Numbered from the stretch's first letter, positions 11,646-22,049 are shown. The stretch is DNA of 64,000 nucleotides from Effrenium voratum (GCA_963377175.1 CAUJNA010001447.1:939811-1003810); one strand, 5' to 3'. Made by a program: numbers and translations. The notes: generated by a model from the letters alone, not told the origin.

Positions 11646-14600
11646 TAGGCGTGCATGAAACAAACAATATACTATGAGAGGGTAGTCTCCGGCTCTTCAC
11701 GCTTGCTAGGAACTCTGAACATGGCCGGCCATGAATTTCCAAAATCATGGGCCATGTCCAAAGCGCTGCCAGGATTGGGGGCTTTGATCAAGGCTCTTCG
11801 GCCCAAGTTGCGGGCCTGCCGAACCTTGTCTCACTCTTGCTCTCATAGTCAGCATCGCAGTCTCAATAGCTGCCGTTGCAGAATTGTGCTTAATATGTTT
11901 GTGGCTTTCCAAGGCGCGTGTGACAAACAAAAGCAACCTGCCATAGAATTTCAAGGGCTTCCATGCAATGCTAAGCTCTATGCATTGTTTCTCCTTACAT
12001 CCTTTCCTGTGTTGATCATGTCTTCCATGCGCCTGCCTGCCGGGATCTCAAACATCTTCCAAGGGATCAGCGCGCCGGACCAGTTGCTCACGAAGATGAA
12101 GAGGAAGATGGTGGAAATGAATGGCACCCACGGCCTCAGACTCAAGCTGCAAGTGCCTGCAAACCCACCCATTTTGCGTGGTGTTCGCGTTGGGCTACCG
12201 TTTTAAAACCCACACAAAGGGGTGCCAGCTCCAAAAAAAACACCCTCTCGGGTCTGACTCTCTGAGCTAGCGCTCTTCTGCCTAAAGGAAACCGCAGTCT
12301 GCAGTGCTGCGCCCCGGTTGGGTGGTGTTCCTGTTGGGTTCCCTTGAAAAACCACACAAAGGGGTGCCAACTCCAAAAAACGACACCCTGTCGGGTCTGA
12401 CTCTCTAAGCTAGTGCTCTTATTAAAGGAAACCGCAGTTTGCAGTGCTGCGCCCCTTGCCTGTAGAAGGACTCGCCCAGGTTGTTCTTGGCAATGTCGGA
12501 AGTGAAGCCCAATGCCATCTCCTTGCAGATCGAAGCAACTCAGCCCCTTTTGCTGCCATGCCATGCTCTCACGCTGTGCATCTACAGGCATCTCTCTCAA
12601 TAAAGCACTCAAAGCAAAGCGCAACAGCGCTCGAGAAGTACACTAAGATCCAGCTGATGGAAGTCATGAACCGCCGGTTTTCGATTTTTCGTGACTTCCC
12701 AAGTGGCTCGAGCCAGGTTTTCTGAGGCGGTACCTCAAGCAAAAAAGCTCGGCACACCAAGTCAAGCTAGAGCCCATCCCCCGACGCCTGGAAGTTCCGA
12801 ACTCCCGATGGTGCGCCGAACTCGCTCACGGGGGCTTTGGCGTGCCGCACCACGTTCAGGACCTCAGCGCTCAATGCTCGCTCAGGTCTAAGCGATGACA
12901 GGATCTGACCGATCATTGCCTTTGGGCGCAAGTAGATGGCAAATTTGACCCCACGTTTTCATTTAGTCGCACCTTCTACGTCCAACAAAATGCCTGTTGA
13001 ATACAAGAATGGAGGGTCACCAGGGTACAAATTCAACATGCCAACTGCAGGCAGGGAAATAAGCATCTGTTATGTCTGCATTGTAGGCGGGGGGGTCAAC
13101 GGGTAACAAGCCCTGAGCACCACAAAAAGTTGGAGGTCACCAGGGTGCAAATTCAAATTTAAACTAATACGTTTCTCGTTTAGAAAAAATAAGGTTGTAT
13201 GTTTCATTATACATATAGTTTTTAGTTTAATATTATTGGTGTATCCTTTAAAAAAAAAAAAAAAAAAAAAATGTTCAAAATATTAGATTATTAAATGTAC
13301 ATTGTTAAATAAAGGGATGGGCGATCACCGGGGTACAAATTCAAAGGGGCCAAAACAGGCAAAAGAAAGAAGGCTCTGCTATGTCTACATTGGAGGTCAC
13401 ACCAGCCACAAGCAGTCACCAGGGGCCGAATCCCTACTAGATACCACGAGAATATGGGGTCACCGGCGTACAAATTCAAAAAGCATCCGGTATGTTTGCA
13501 TGGACCAAGGACACCAGCGCTCCGAACCGCAATGACCATTTTGATTCATCGAGCACGGGCCACAGTCTCTGATGAAGCGAATCCAATTTTCGTGGGTCAA
13601 GGCTCGTGAACGGCCTTCTGATGTTGAAGTCTTCACGCATGTTCGCTCTTCAGCGGCTTCCCGAACTCTCCATTACTCAAAATGGTCACCTATCAGCTTG
13701 GCGCGGTTTCCTGCAAAAAGGAAGTCGCGTGGTGGTTTCGGACATTTCATGATACACAAATGGGGGATGATCAAAAGGTCCTTTACATGGGATGACCATC
13801 AGGGACGCCCCACAAAAAGATGACTTTCACCGAATCGGGTTCAGTTGCCCATGGTCCTTTTTGGCAAAAAATGAAAATGCAAAACACATCCATGTCAGAA
13901 AGATGGAAGAGTTTCTTTTGCTTCACGCTTCTTGGTTGAGGGCCGCAGGCATAGGTGGCCTTTAGGAGAAATAGATGGCCCTGGATGGAATAACTGGAAT
14001 AACCCCTATCTAAACCAGTGGAACTTCCAGTGGAACCCATCCATTTTTAACCAAACCTAAAAAGGATGGCCATAGGGGTTTCTGGAACGCCAAACATGCA
14101 TACACCAACCATCCAAACATCCAAACATCCAAACACCTATGGCCAAGTCCCATTGCCACAGGTCGCCCTCCCATCGCCCCCTTGTTTTCAAAGGAAAAAC
14201 AAATCTAACTTACACCACCCACCCGGATGAAACGCAACGGAAACACGGGGGAAAAAACCGCCCGTCTCCGAGGGGCGCTGACCATGGACCTCGCCGTGAA
14301 GAGCGCCGCCGGCAGCAGCGTGGCGCCCGAGAAGGCCGCAGGCGCGATCGCCGCCGAAGGCGCGGAGGCCTACGCGGCTGATTGGACTCCTTGGGGCCAA
14401 GGGCCAAGAGTGTAGCAGCATTGATTGATTTATGTCTAGTGTTGCATGTTTGGTTCGTTTTTCATTTGTTGATCTTCTTTCTTTCTTTTTTTTCGGGGGG
14501 GGGGGGGGGCACAATCTTAAGTGAGTGGGTCGACCATTCTTGGAGTTGGTGCTCTGTTTCGTTGTTCTGGTGCTTTGTGGGGGGAGTGTTTTAAACGATT

Positions 14601-16103
14601 CTTTGGGAGGTCTTTGTTTGGGGGGGGGGGTGTTCTGAGGGGAAACCACAAGGAAACCAGCTTTTTTGGGACCCGTGGCCGTTTTGAGACAGGCACATTC
14701 AGAGTCTGGCTCACGCTCAAAGCCCTCATAAAGGCCAAGTTTTTGTTGTTGACCCTGATCCGGGGAAACATCAGACTGGAGTCATTTCTTGAGAATCTGA
14801 GCTCTGATCTCCATGGCGAAAGCCTGCTGAGGCTTACCAGAGCAACACCTCTGCCGCATCAGTTGGCCAGCCGAGAGGGGGTGTGAGCTCTTCGATTAGG
14901 CTCGAAGCACTGCAAAACACCAGGAGGTTCTCAAAAAAGGGGTCCCCTCAATGGCTGTATACCAACTGAGAAACTCCCATCTGCTCACTCACACATGGGC
15001 AAGGATCCCTTGCGGCAATCGAGCGCATCGCCACTACCGTGTGCGGAGGCAGTGCATGCGGTTTCTGGAAAACAAGGATCCCTGGGTTGAGAATGGAAAT
15101 GGAAGGTACCCCTAGAAAGGTGCGCCACAAATTACGCGGCCGCAACGGGCACGCACCACCCCCCCCTTCGCCTCGCTGGCCCCGCGGAGAGGCTGGGCGG
15201 CCGCGACTCGCGCCGCTGGGGCCTGACCGGATGTCATTCACCGCTAGCTCCTCCAAATGTCGTGGGCATCGGTGTCCTTTTAGGGGAAATAGATGGATTT
15301 CCCTGTAGATGATCTTGCACCACCAGGTAAACCAGGAATCGCCATCTATTTTTAGAGCAAAACAACCAAAAGGACACCTATGGTCGGGGGGGGTCCGCCT
15401 TTCTTACTTGATCAGAGGATCTGGGAATGAACGCTGAACCCCATTTTGGGGCCCCATGACTGAAAAATTATTCCATAGGAAGAACCAAAAGGTCAGATCC
15501 GGTTGATTCGCCTTGGACCAGGTGGAGCTTTTGATACGCGGCACGTGTTCGGGTCGCAGTCCCACCCACCCAGTCGGGTCCATGCACCATTGCTATGAGT
15601 CCAAAGGTTCTGGTTGATGTCCTCCAAGATCTCTAGGCGTTCTTTTTCCAATCCCCAGCGCAAAAAGGAAGGCTTCCCAACTCCAAGAAAACCACATCCG
15701 ACTCCTTTCTCACAACTGAACCGCCGAAACCCCTCCACGCCCCCCATGGACACTTCGGTCTATGTTACGACCAACTTTTGTTTGCCCGAATTGACTCGTC
15801 CTTAGGTCCTTTGTGGTTTCGCAACAAAAAAAAGCCCGGGTTTCCCTTTCCAGCAGCTCAAGAAAGGGTAGGACCTAAAGAAGGGCGACGAAGTGCATAT
15901 GGGTGCAAATCTCTTTTTGGTGGTACCACTTTTTGGGTTGGTTCAAAGGGAAACCAAAGGGAAAGCCACCCAATTTCTGGGTGCGTACCATGAGACCAAC
16001 CCATGGCTTCCCTCCCCGTCCCCGCCGGCGCCGTCGCGCGCGTCAGGTTGGGTGCCACGAAGCTCAGAGGCCACGCCAGGCACAGCAGCGCAGCGCCGCG
16101 CAT
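6028..16103 (-). CDS. atpI: ATP synthase CF0 subunit a (AtpI), tandem copy 2, 3' complete
   Basis: Second, head-to-tail copy of nuclear atpI. Exons on the minus strand: 16103-16018 (presequence), 14369-14279, 12862-12788, 12521-12460, 12134-12037, 10118-10067, 9713-9647, 9323-9268, 8292-8235, 6925-6862 and 6092-6028 (stop TGA). The joined frame gives the AtpI order: PWVPF helix, [39 protein letters not shown], then [13 protein letters not shown] with the essential proton-channel arginine, [15 protein letters not shown] and a C-terminal [10 protein letters not shown]. Donors are mostly GC, with one GA and one GT, all with AG acceptors. The intron between 12037 and 10118 is about 1.9 kb and carries a copia-like gag, while the same intron in copy 1 is about 0.8 kb. 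The first membrane helix was not identified. Function and plastid location are inferred from family knowledge. Confidence 0.88.
6300..6840. repeat. Intron with GT-rich degenerate microsatellite
   Basis: About 6480-6810 is a degenerate TG/TTTG tract that opens long, chance plus-strand frames rich in Val, Cys and Leu. It lies in the atpI copy 2 intron between the last two exons. A related GT-rich tract is at 48330-48790. Confidence 0.7.
6862..6925 (-). CDS. atpI: atpI copy 2 exon ([15 protein letters not shown])
   Basis: Reads [20 protein letters not shown] then Ala, matching the V.LVPLvvPiPvM.LGLF helix. The acceptor is GCGAG and the donor GC. It joins in frame to both neighbours. Confidence 0.87.
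7898..8038. mobile_element. Family C inverted-repeat element
   Basis: Starts GGCCATGGGTCCAAATCCC, contains CCCCCAGTGAACATCCCAAT and ends GTTTTGACAACCACAGCCA. Other copies: 27405-27480, 30201-30307, 43808-43923 and 50994-51108. It lies in an atpI copy 2 intron. Confidence 0.65.
8235..8292 (-). CDS. atpI: atpI copy 2 exon with the essential arginine
   Basis: Reads [19 protein letters not shown]. The Arg of SFRLFGN corresponds to the stator arginine (Arg210 of E. coli subunit a) needed for proton transport, so the copy looks functional at this site. The donor is GT. Confidence 0.9.
9268..9323 (-). CDS. atpI: atpI copy 2 exon ([17 protein letters not shown])
   Basis: Reads [19 protein letters not shown], identical in protein to 618-673. 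The GC donor splits the last Pro codon, where copy 1 uses GT. Confidence 0.9.
9647..9713 (-). CDS. atpI: atpI copy 2 exon ([19 protein letters not shown])
   Basis: Same protein segment as 932-998. After the TAC codon the intron starts GAGCC, a GA donor; copy 1 has GCGCC. The exon end is fixed by the family sequence Tyr-(Ile/Val)-Lys-Pro-Thr-Pro across the junction. Confidence 0.9.
10067..10118 (-). CDS. atpI: atpI copy 2 exon ([15 protein letters not shown])
   Basis: Reads [18 protein letters not shown] across its junctions. The acceptor is ACCAG and the donor GC. It differs from copy 1 mainly at third codon positions. Confidence 0.88.
10265..11120 (+). mobile_element. Decayed Ty1/copia-like gag inside atpI copy 2 intron
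   Basis: Plus-strand, opposite to the host gene. Fragments in shifting frames read [60 protein letters not shown] and [20 protein letters not shown], followed by a Gly/Lys/Asn-rich basic tail. These match the gag part of copia-type elements common in dinoflagellate genomes, by family memory. At least two frameshifts and several stops show decay. No intact protease, integrase or reverse transcriptase was seen; sequence to about 11400 may be further decayed element. Absent from the same intron of copy 1. Confidence 0.7.
11590..11646. repeat. (TA)n microsatellite
   Basis: AT dinucleotide runs interrupted by TGTGTA and CA, about 55 bp, in the same atpI intron as the copia-like gag. Confidence 0.9.
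12037..12134 (-). CDS. atpI: atpI copy 2 exon (WVPF..FVSNWSG helix)
   Basis: Same protein as 2100-2197 over the helix [19 protein letters not shown]. It starts after CTGAG and ends in GCAG before a GC donor. Confidence 0.92.
12460..12521 (-). CDS. atpI: atpI copy 2 exon (DIAK..GE..YR segment)
   Basis: Protein identical to 2314-2375 ([15 protein letters not shown]). The next intron (12459-12135) contains a local duplication: the block with CCAACTCCAAAAAA, GACACCCT and GTCGGGTCTGACTCTCT occurs twice about 150 bp apart. Confidence 0.78.
12788..12862 (-). CDS. atpI: atpI copy 2 exon, stromal segment before the PWVPF helix
   Basis: 75 nt reading [15 protein letters not shown] then [10 protein letters not shown], same length and protein as 2725-2799. 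CAG then a GC donor. Confidence 0.62.
13015..13510. repeat. Cluster of four direct repeats around an AT-rich poly-A core
   Basis: The motif GGTCACC(A/G)GGGTACAAATTCAA recurs at about 13016, 13134, 13324 and 13460, in three cases followed by TATGTCTGCATTG-like sequence. Between the second and third copies lies AT-rich DNA with a 23-base poly-A run (13249-13271). It sits between atpI copy 2 exons. It could be a decayed retroelement. Confidence 0.6.
14279..14369 (-). CDS. atpI: atpI copy 2, presequence-like exon
   Basis: Reads [19 protein letters not shown] then [13 protein letters not shown]. Homologous to 3401-3480 with a two-residue insertion; the acceptor lies further upstream than in copy 1 and the donor is GA where copy 1 has GC. 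The Ala/Ser-rich, acid-poor composition fits a transit peptide. Confidence 0.48.
14420..15265. other. Intron of atpI copy 2, one possible transit-type segment
   Basis: Mostly low-information intron with G runs (14496-14510, 14621-14630). At about 15160-15220 on the minus strand a CAG acceptor is followed by [19 protein letters not shown], which would fit an Ala-rich transit peptide; not firm enough to call an exon. Confidence 0.35.
15267..15383. mobile_element. Family E inverted-repeat element
   Basis: Starts ATCGGTGTCCTTTTAGGGG, includes AAATAGATGG and its partner CCATCTATTTTT, and ends AAAAGGACACCTATGG. A second good copy is at 44406-44514, and looser relatives at 13945-14145 and 9733-9790. 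Confidence 0.7.
16018..16103 (-). CDS. atpI: Putative plastid-targeting presequence exon of atpI copy 2
   Basis: From the ATG at 16103 it reads [20 protein letters not shown] then an Ala/Thr-rich basic tail. This is a short hydrophobic signal-like core directly followed by FVAP. A further upstream Met is in frame (about 16160). It differs in sequence from the copy 1 presequence, so linkage to atpI is by position only. Confidence 0.5.
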
Positions 16104-16199
16104 CAGCGCAGAGGACCGCCTCGGGATCCACGGAGCCCGGCTGTAAGCCACGTGGATCATCCAATGGGCCACTCTGATGTAGGGAAGTAGGTAGCCATG

Positions 16200-17600
16200 G
16201 AAAGGGGACTTAGACCAGTTGACCAGTTACCCAGCTAAGTGGATGCATCTACATATCCTGGAAAAGCCAAACAGAGAGTGTGAGTTCCCCGAAAGGAGAG
16301 CTTTATCTTGCTAAGATGAGGCAACAGGCAACTAGAAACAATGGGAGGGCGCTCCGTGTCACTTGCCTCCTGGCCGTGAGACTGGAGCCAAAGTCAGGCC
16401 TACTGGTAGCTTGGATTGGTGGTTGGGATTTGAACGCCTCGTTTTGAAACCAAATGGGGAAGGCTAACGCCCAAACCACCAAACCATACCACCAATTACC
16501 GTCCTATATTTTTGGTGGAAATATTTAGGGCTCGCTGCCCCAAGTCTCGCATAAATTGGTTGCCATAAAGGATACATCCCGCAAAGCTGTTGCCATTTGG
16601 GCTGTCCAGCGGGCGTTTTCCTGCAAACGATTATTTCTGAACAGTGAGTTTGCGCTCCGCTCGAAAGTCTCCACATGGCATGATTTCAAATGACCCTCAA
16701 ATTCGGCAGGTAGAGCAACTATACAAACATCATGTGCAGCACCAGATGTCTCTCTGAGCACCACTTGCAAAACCGACACCTGGCAAAAAAAAAAAACTAA
16801 AAACAAGAAGTCGTTAGGGGAACTGCTCTTGCAGAGTTCAGCTGCCAGTACTTACATGAGGGCATCGAGCAAAGGGACCCCGTATGGGCCACGGGTCGAA
16901 AATTAAACCACCAGGACTTGGACCGCAGGTTTTAGTCCATGTTGCCATGAAAACCAGGGCAACCCATTTTAGGGCTTCCCTATGCTTGACCCACAGCCAG
17001 GTTAGCTGAGGAAAGCTCCCCCGAAAACTCCCCCGACACCCCGACATCCGTGGGCCCCGGGCATTGCCGCGAAGGAAAGCGCCTACAAAAACCTCTGACG
17101 TGGCTGCGGCAAAGGGAGGCACTCAACTCGAGTGACGCAAGTCACCGTCACGCAGATGGTCCGCTAGAAAACGTGTTGGAGTGTCGCGAACTAAAAGAGT
17201 CCTAAAACTGACCAACAGGGGGAAGAACAGGCGAAATCCACAAAAAACGAATCCAAACGGTTGTCCCACAAGAAGCCGCTGACAGGCAGAAGTCTCGGCA
17301 AGATTTTTGGATGCGCTCGATTCGGGGCAGAATCCTCGAGAGGCACCTTGCATCGAATTGGGCCGCGCAAAGCACACATCGCCTGGCACCATGACATGGT
17401 GTCCCGAGCAAACGCGTGCAAGAAGAGCCGCCGATGGAGTCTTGCACCTCGCGAATTTCCCGCGCCCGCCGAAAACCACAAAAAGTTACCCGACCTACTG
17501 CTTGTCACATGAACCAGGAATAAAGAATTGTTCCAGTTCATGTAGCCAGCCAACTGAGTCAATGCCTCACATTCTCCAGGCGCGGCTTGCAGATAGCCGT
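16200..17600. other. Intergenic stretch with repeats, no gene recognised
   Basis: Between atpI copy 2 and the EF-hand exons. Around 16400-16500 an inverted pair (GGATTGGTGGTTGGG and CCAAACCACCAAACC) marks another short element type also seen near 7570, 55160-55230 and 58905-58985. A C-family fragment lies at about 16880-16970. No exon was recognised. Confidence 0.4.
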
Positions 17601-17605
17601 CGAGA

Positions 17606-18307
17606 CTATACACAGCCGAGCATCTCCAACAGCTCATCTCTGCTGAGGAGACCATCTTCGTCCTGGGCTGGGGGTCGTTCCAACCAGACCCATGGTCGAA
17701 ACCCCTTAGAACCTTCGAAAACGCCTATGGCTTTCCCTTCATGAAAACCCCAGGCCCTTCTCTTCCAAAAGTGCTCACAAATGGACGTGCCTAAGTTAAC
17801 CAACCCCACGGCTTCTCCCCAACCTTTGGGGATCCTCTTCCCGAGGCCCCTCTTCGAATGTGCCCCACATTTTGGGGGATCCACATCATGCGGCGTCGCC
17901 CCCGCCTGGTCGAAGTCTTTCATCATCTCACAAGCCTCCGGTCGCGCTGCAGACAGCACCTCTTCTCCCCGGAAAGTGAAGCTAGAGAGGTGGATTCCCC
18001 ATGGCTCTCTTGGGAAACCACCCATATTTGTCTGGGAGAAATTTGGATAATTTTGGCAGAGAAGGATCCCTGAAGAGAAAGCTGGGCTGGCTCTTGGCTC
18101 ACCTTTGGCTCACCTTTGGCTCACCTTTGCCTCACCTTTGGCTCACCCTTTCGCTCACAATCAAAACCCGGCATTAGAATGGTCTACCCAGATGGTGTTG
18201 AAAAGCAACATGTTTCACATGGTGGCAACATGGAGATCTTTTAAGGAGCCCTGTGGAATTTCTCCCCGCCTCCCGGCTGGTGGCCTCCATGCCCAGCTTC
18301 CTCAGGC
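17606..18307 (-). CDS. EF-hand protein, partial (three exons)
   Basis: Three minus-strand exons, 18307-18270, 17935-17906 and 17662-17606, splice through two GC-AG introns into one frame reading LRKLGMEATSREACEMMKDF then DQDEDGLLSRDELLEM. The 12-residue calcium loop is complete: Asp1, Asp3, Asp5, Gly6, Leu8, Asp11 and Glu12. The helix-linker before it resembles calmodulin/centrin-type hands. The middle exon is only 30 nt and the loop is split between Gln2 and Asp3. An in-frame TAG follows at 17608-17606, so this may be the C-terminus. Upstream exons were not identified; candidates lie at 20.6, 22.1 and 24.3 kb. Calcium sensing is inferred from the motif; the specific family is unknown. Confidence 0.7.
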
Positions 18308-18529
18308 CTCGAGCGCCCGCTCGGCCGGATCGGCCGCTTCCCGCGGAAGCGCTGGGGGTCAAAAATCCGTGGACCCGTTTGGGACCAAAAAGCCGCCGAA
18401 CAAAAACGCAGCCTTTTTTTTAAAGGGGGGGGGATACCAAGAAATTGCCCCGGACGAATTGCTTTTGAGAAACCTTCAACGGGTTTCACAACTTCAGCTT
18501 TGGATGCGAAGCTGACAAGACCCAAGCTG

Positions 18530-20340
18530 TCACAAGGACACCTGCAACAGGAGATGCAACCAGTTGACGAAGCTCTTTGAAGCAGGAGACTCCCAGGCAG
18601 AATGATATGGAATCCATGAGCACCCTTGCCATTTCAAGGATCTCTTAAGGGGTCTCCCAAAATTGTGAAGAATCAAAAGGGCGGCCGCACCTATCTGGAC
18701 TGTCCCCACTCGAGCACACACTCTCGTGACTAACTGGCTGCGCAGGGTGCTCTGAAACCAGCGCTGGGTCGTTCATGGTGAACGCGAGATGAGGGGACAG
18801 TGGGTTGCCTGTGGGCCCTAGTAACGCAAGCACCTGTCATCACCTGTCGCTACAAAATCAAGACTTGCCCAACATCTCAACCACCTGTGCGTCATGGCCC
18901 GATATCGTTTGCGGATGTCGTTTTGCACCGACTTTGGTAGGTTACTCAAAAAATGTATCGCCAGGGCATTACTGTGTGCTGCTGTAAGTAAAGGGCAGTC
19001 GCTCATATCTCTGGCTAATGGCAGCGTCAGCTGCGCAAAAGACCTGGCACCATCGAAAACTGAGCGGCGGCATCTTAGTGCAGTTACACTGCAAGAAATC
19101 GCGCTTGCAGAAGGCACAAACTCCAGACTCACGAAGGATCCGCAAACACTCCCCCAAACGCCCCAACTCCCACAACCCGCGTTGATGTGAAATTCAGCCG
19201 ACACGATCGGCCCACACTGACGTGCATCCCGACCATCCCAACCATATATTGACGGTCCCGACCATCCCGCCAGTCCCGGTACCCTGTCTGTTTTCTGAGT
19301 TTCATGTCCGCGGTTTCTGAAGTTTGCGCGCATTTTGTGAATATCATATTTCTGTTATCTGAGTTGAAATGTTTGCTTGTCTGAATTGCGCGCTCGATTT
19401 GTGAAATTCGCGCCCCGCAAACCTCCCAACCCGGGAACCCCCCTTACCTGAGTTTCACCGGGCTTAAATCGCAGCGCACCTATCGGTAGAAATGCATCTC
19501 CCGCGCAGATGTAAAACCATTGGGTAGCTGAGGTGGGTATGGGTCGAAATTGAGCCACCAGGGGGACCGCAGGTGTTAGACAAATGGATATGGGTCAAAA
19601 TTCACCTACCCGCAAAATTTTAGACAAATTCACCTACCCCAAAATGGGTATGGGTCAAAATGAAACCGCCAGGATCTGGACCACAGGTTTTAGTTGCTTC
19701 CATTTACCCGGGCAACCCATTTTGGTACATACTTTTGACCCGCAGGTAAGTCGCCTTAGGTTGAACATCAGTGATGAGCCATGTCTGAGCAAGACACCGC
19801 ACACCATCTGCTCGGCATCCAGGAATTCGACGTCTGGCCCGTACCAAAAGCTACCCATTGTCTCGGATCTATTGAATGACAACCGTCCATATGGGTCTTC
19901 TTGAGGGTACCCCGATTTTGATGGTTTGAAAGGAAAACCAAAAGGACAACCACCCATTTTGGGGGTACATTGCTCAATGCCAGGCAAATCCACATAAAGG
20001 CCATGGCCTTTTATCGAAAATCGGCCCATGGTCTCCCAGGTTGTCATGTGTCTCTTTCTTTTGGGATCGCTTGCTCTAGAGCGCAGCACTGCCTGCAATT
20101 CGGGGGAAAACTTGGCCCCCAAAATCCGAAAAAAATCCTCGGCGGCCTACTGCTTTGGGTGTGTTGAGGCCTGGTGCCTTGTTGGGTTACATCAAACGGG
20201 GAAGCCAAAACTGGTTTTGGGGGTACCTTAAAGGGAAGCTTTCTCAAAGCCCATTTTGGGGCACCATGTTGAGGGTTCCTGAAAGGATACATCCAAAAGC
20301 CACCTGCTCTACGTGAAACCAGGTAGAACCCATCGTTTCT
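18530..20340. other. Repeat-bearing stretch, no gene recognised
   Basis: Contains C-family relatives at about 19540-19745 (ATGGGTCAAAAT three times, then GGACCACAGGTTTTAG and GGGCAACCCATTTTGG). The 171-codon minus frame at 18818-19333 and the plus frame over it have no family resemblance. There may be exons here that I cannot see. Confidence 0.4.
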
Positions 20341-20579
20341 TGCTGGCCATCAGAGCGTTCTTGCCCTGTGCCTCATCAGAACACTATGCCCGATGAAAAT
20401 CGGGGCCGATTTCCCCATCGCCCACTTCGCTTGGGAGCAGACAATGGGGAGAAAAGAAATGAGGGTCAAGCAATACTGCGGATGCACAAAAATCCTGCAC
20501 CACCTACGAAACGTTATGGTTCTGATGATTGACCCGGCACCAACTAACGCTATGGTCTCAACCATGGTTGCACTTCGTG

Positions 20580-20722
20580 GTGCGAAATGGATTCCGTCTG
20601 CCGACATCTCTCCACGAACCGCGCGCGAACCGCCAAAGCGAACGACCAACTCGCCTCCGAAGGCCGTGAGTGCCTGTGCCAGGACCTCAGCGGCGACAGC
20701 GCAAGCACCCCTCGTTGGCGTA
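20580..20722 (-). CDS. Candidate exon of unknown gene
   Basis: The minus-strand frame reads AAEVLAQALTAFGGELVVRF, then GGSRAVRGEMSADGIHFAPR, a protein-like stretch with GC-rich third positions. I do not recognise it. It may belong to the EF-hand gene downstream or to a separate gene. Exon limits are not resolved. Confidence 0.3.
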
Positions 20723-21138
20723 AATGGATGTCCCCTTTTCTTTTGGGGGGGGGGAGGACGCCCCCCCCCCCCAAAAAATGAATGGTAAGTTGAAAAGCCG
20801 TTAAGAACCGGCAAAAACGGGAACCCTCCAAAGAAAGCACGCATTGCTTCGACTTTTTCAGAGGCATCCCTGGCCAAAAGTGAAGGGCGTTCGAACATTC
20901 GAAGGGTTCAAACAGGGGCCCAAGTTCAGGACGCCCCATGCACGCTTCACGAAAAATCTAGAATCTAGGGGCCTTCCAGGATCCATAAAATGACAGTTAA
21001 ACCAAGCATCCCCCGCGATTCGTCATGAAAACTCCAGTTGCCTTGCAAGCTCCATGGAAAGTCTCGTTGCTTCAGGGAAGCTACACCCAAAGCGGCTATC
21101 TTGGGAGCCACAGAGCCGCTTAGCGTTGTGGGAACCTA

Positions 21139-21600
21139 GAAAGCCAAGGCACCGAAAGGTGGAGCCTACCACACTCCGCGGAGCCCCAAAGCGAAGCCGC
21201 CCGCTGAGCCCACGACATCCCTCTTCCAGGTTGGCGCCTCCCGGCCTCGACGACTCATTCGCCGAGGGACCGGGGCAAGTTCGACCCCCAACTCCTCGTG
21301 GATTCGGCGGCGTCCCTTTAGATCCAACCTCAACACTGCCGGCGCCCGACCACCCTCCAAAAAGAAGAAGCCCGCTGCGGATGGACAGCGCAAGAATGGA
21401 ATCAAACTGTCTAAGTCTGCAAACTCCGGCTCCTTCACTGCCGCGTTTGGCGCCAAAGTTCTGCGATTTCTCTGTTTGCATCGGCCCGCACAAATCAAAA
21501 CAGTCCCCGCTCAAAAAGCCGCCGGGGGCAGAAGAAGATCCGAGGTCAATGTTTGCTCCCAAAAGAATGCTCAAATCCTACGACATCCAGCTGCGTAATC
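21139..21600 (+). CDS. Candidate Lys/Pro/Ala-rich plus-strand frame
   Basis: One plus-strand frame stays open for about 150 codons and is rich in Lys, Pro and Ala, with pieces such as KAKAPKGG, SPKAKPPAEP, PSKKKKPAADGQRKNG and SANSGSFTAAFGAK. It is different from the 232-codon frame that overlaps it. The composition looks like a basic, disordered nuclear or ribosomal protein tail, but no family is recognised and there is no start codon. Confidence 0.22.
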
Positions 21601-22049
21601 TCAGCCCAAAGGAATTGGGATTTCTGTTCCACGTAGTTGGCCACCACCCTTGGCGTTGGAGGGAAGACAGGAGCTCCATCCGCATCAACGCGCACTTGAA
21701 GGGTTTTCTGGAGCCCGAAATTAGCCCAAGCATTGCCCAGCGCATACCGTGAGCACGCCAAAAACGGCCCCACACCTTGAGCACCTCAAAAAGCACCATG
21801 ACCAGCAACCGCAACACCACTGGCACCTGAATCGCACGTTGAGCATCCCAGCACACGACAGCACCCTGACCTGCACTCCCAGCAGCCGTGACCAGCACCC
21901 TCGCAGCGTCGCTAAACTCGCAACGCCAGCAACCGCCATAGCACCTCGAGCGAAACCAGCACCCACAACATCAACTTGGCCCAAACTCGCTGAACCCCAC
22001 TCTCAAGCATCGGGACTCCCTCTGTCCCCTACAGTCTCGCCCCAAGGCC

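Noticed and set aside
21054..21752. 232-codon plus-strand open frame
   Set aside because: Composition is repeat-like Pro/Arg/Ser with no GC bias at third positions; two other frames in the same place look more protein-like.
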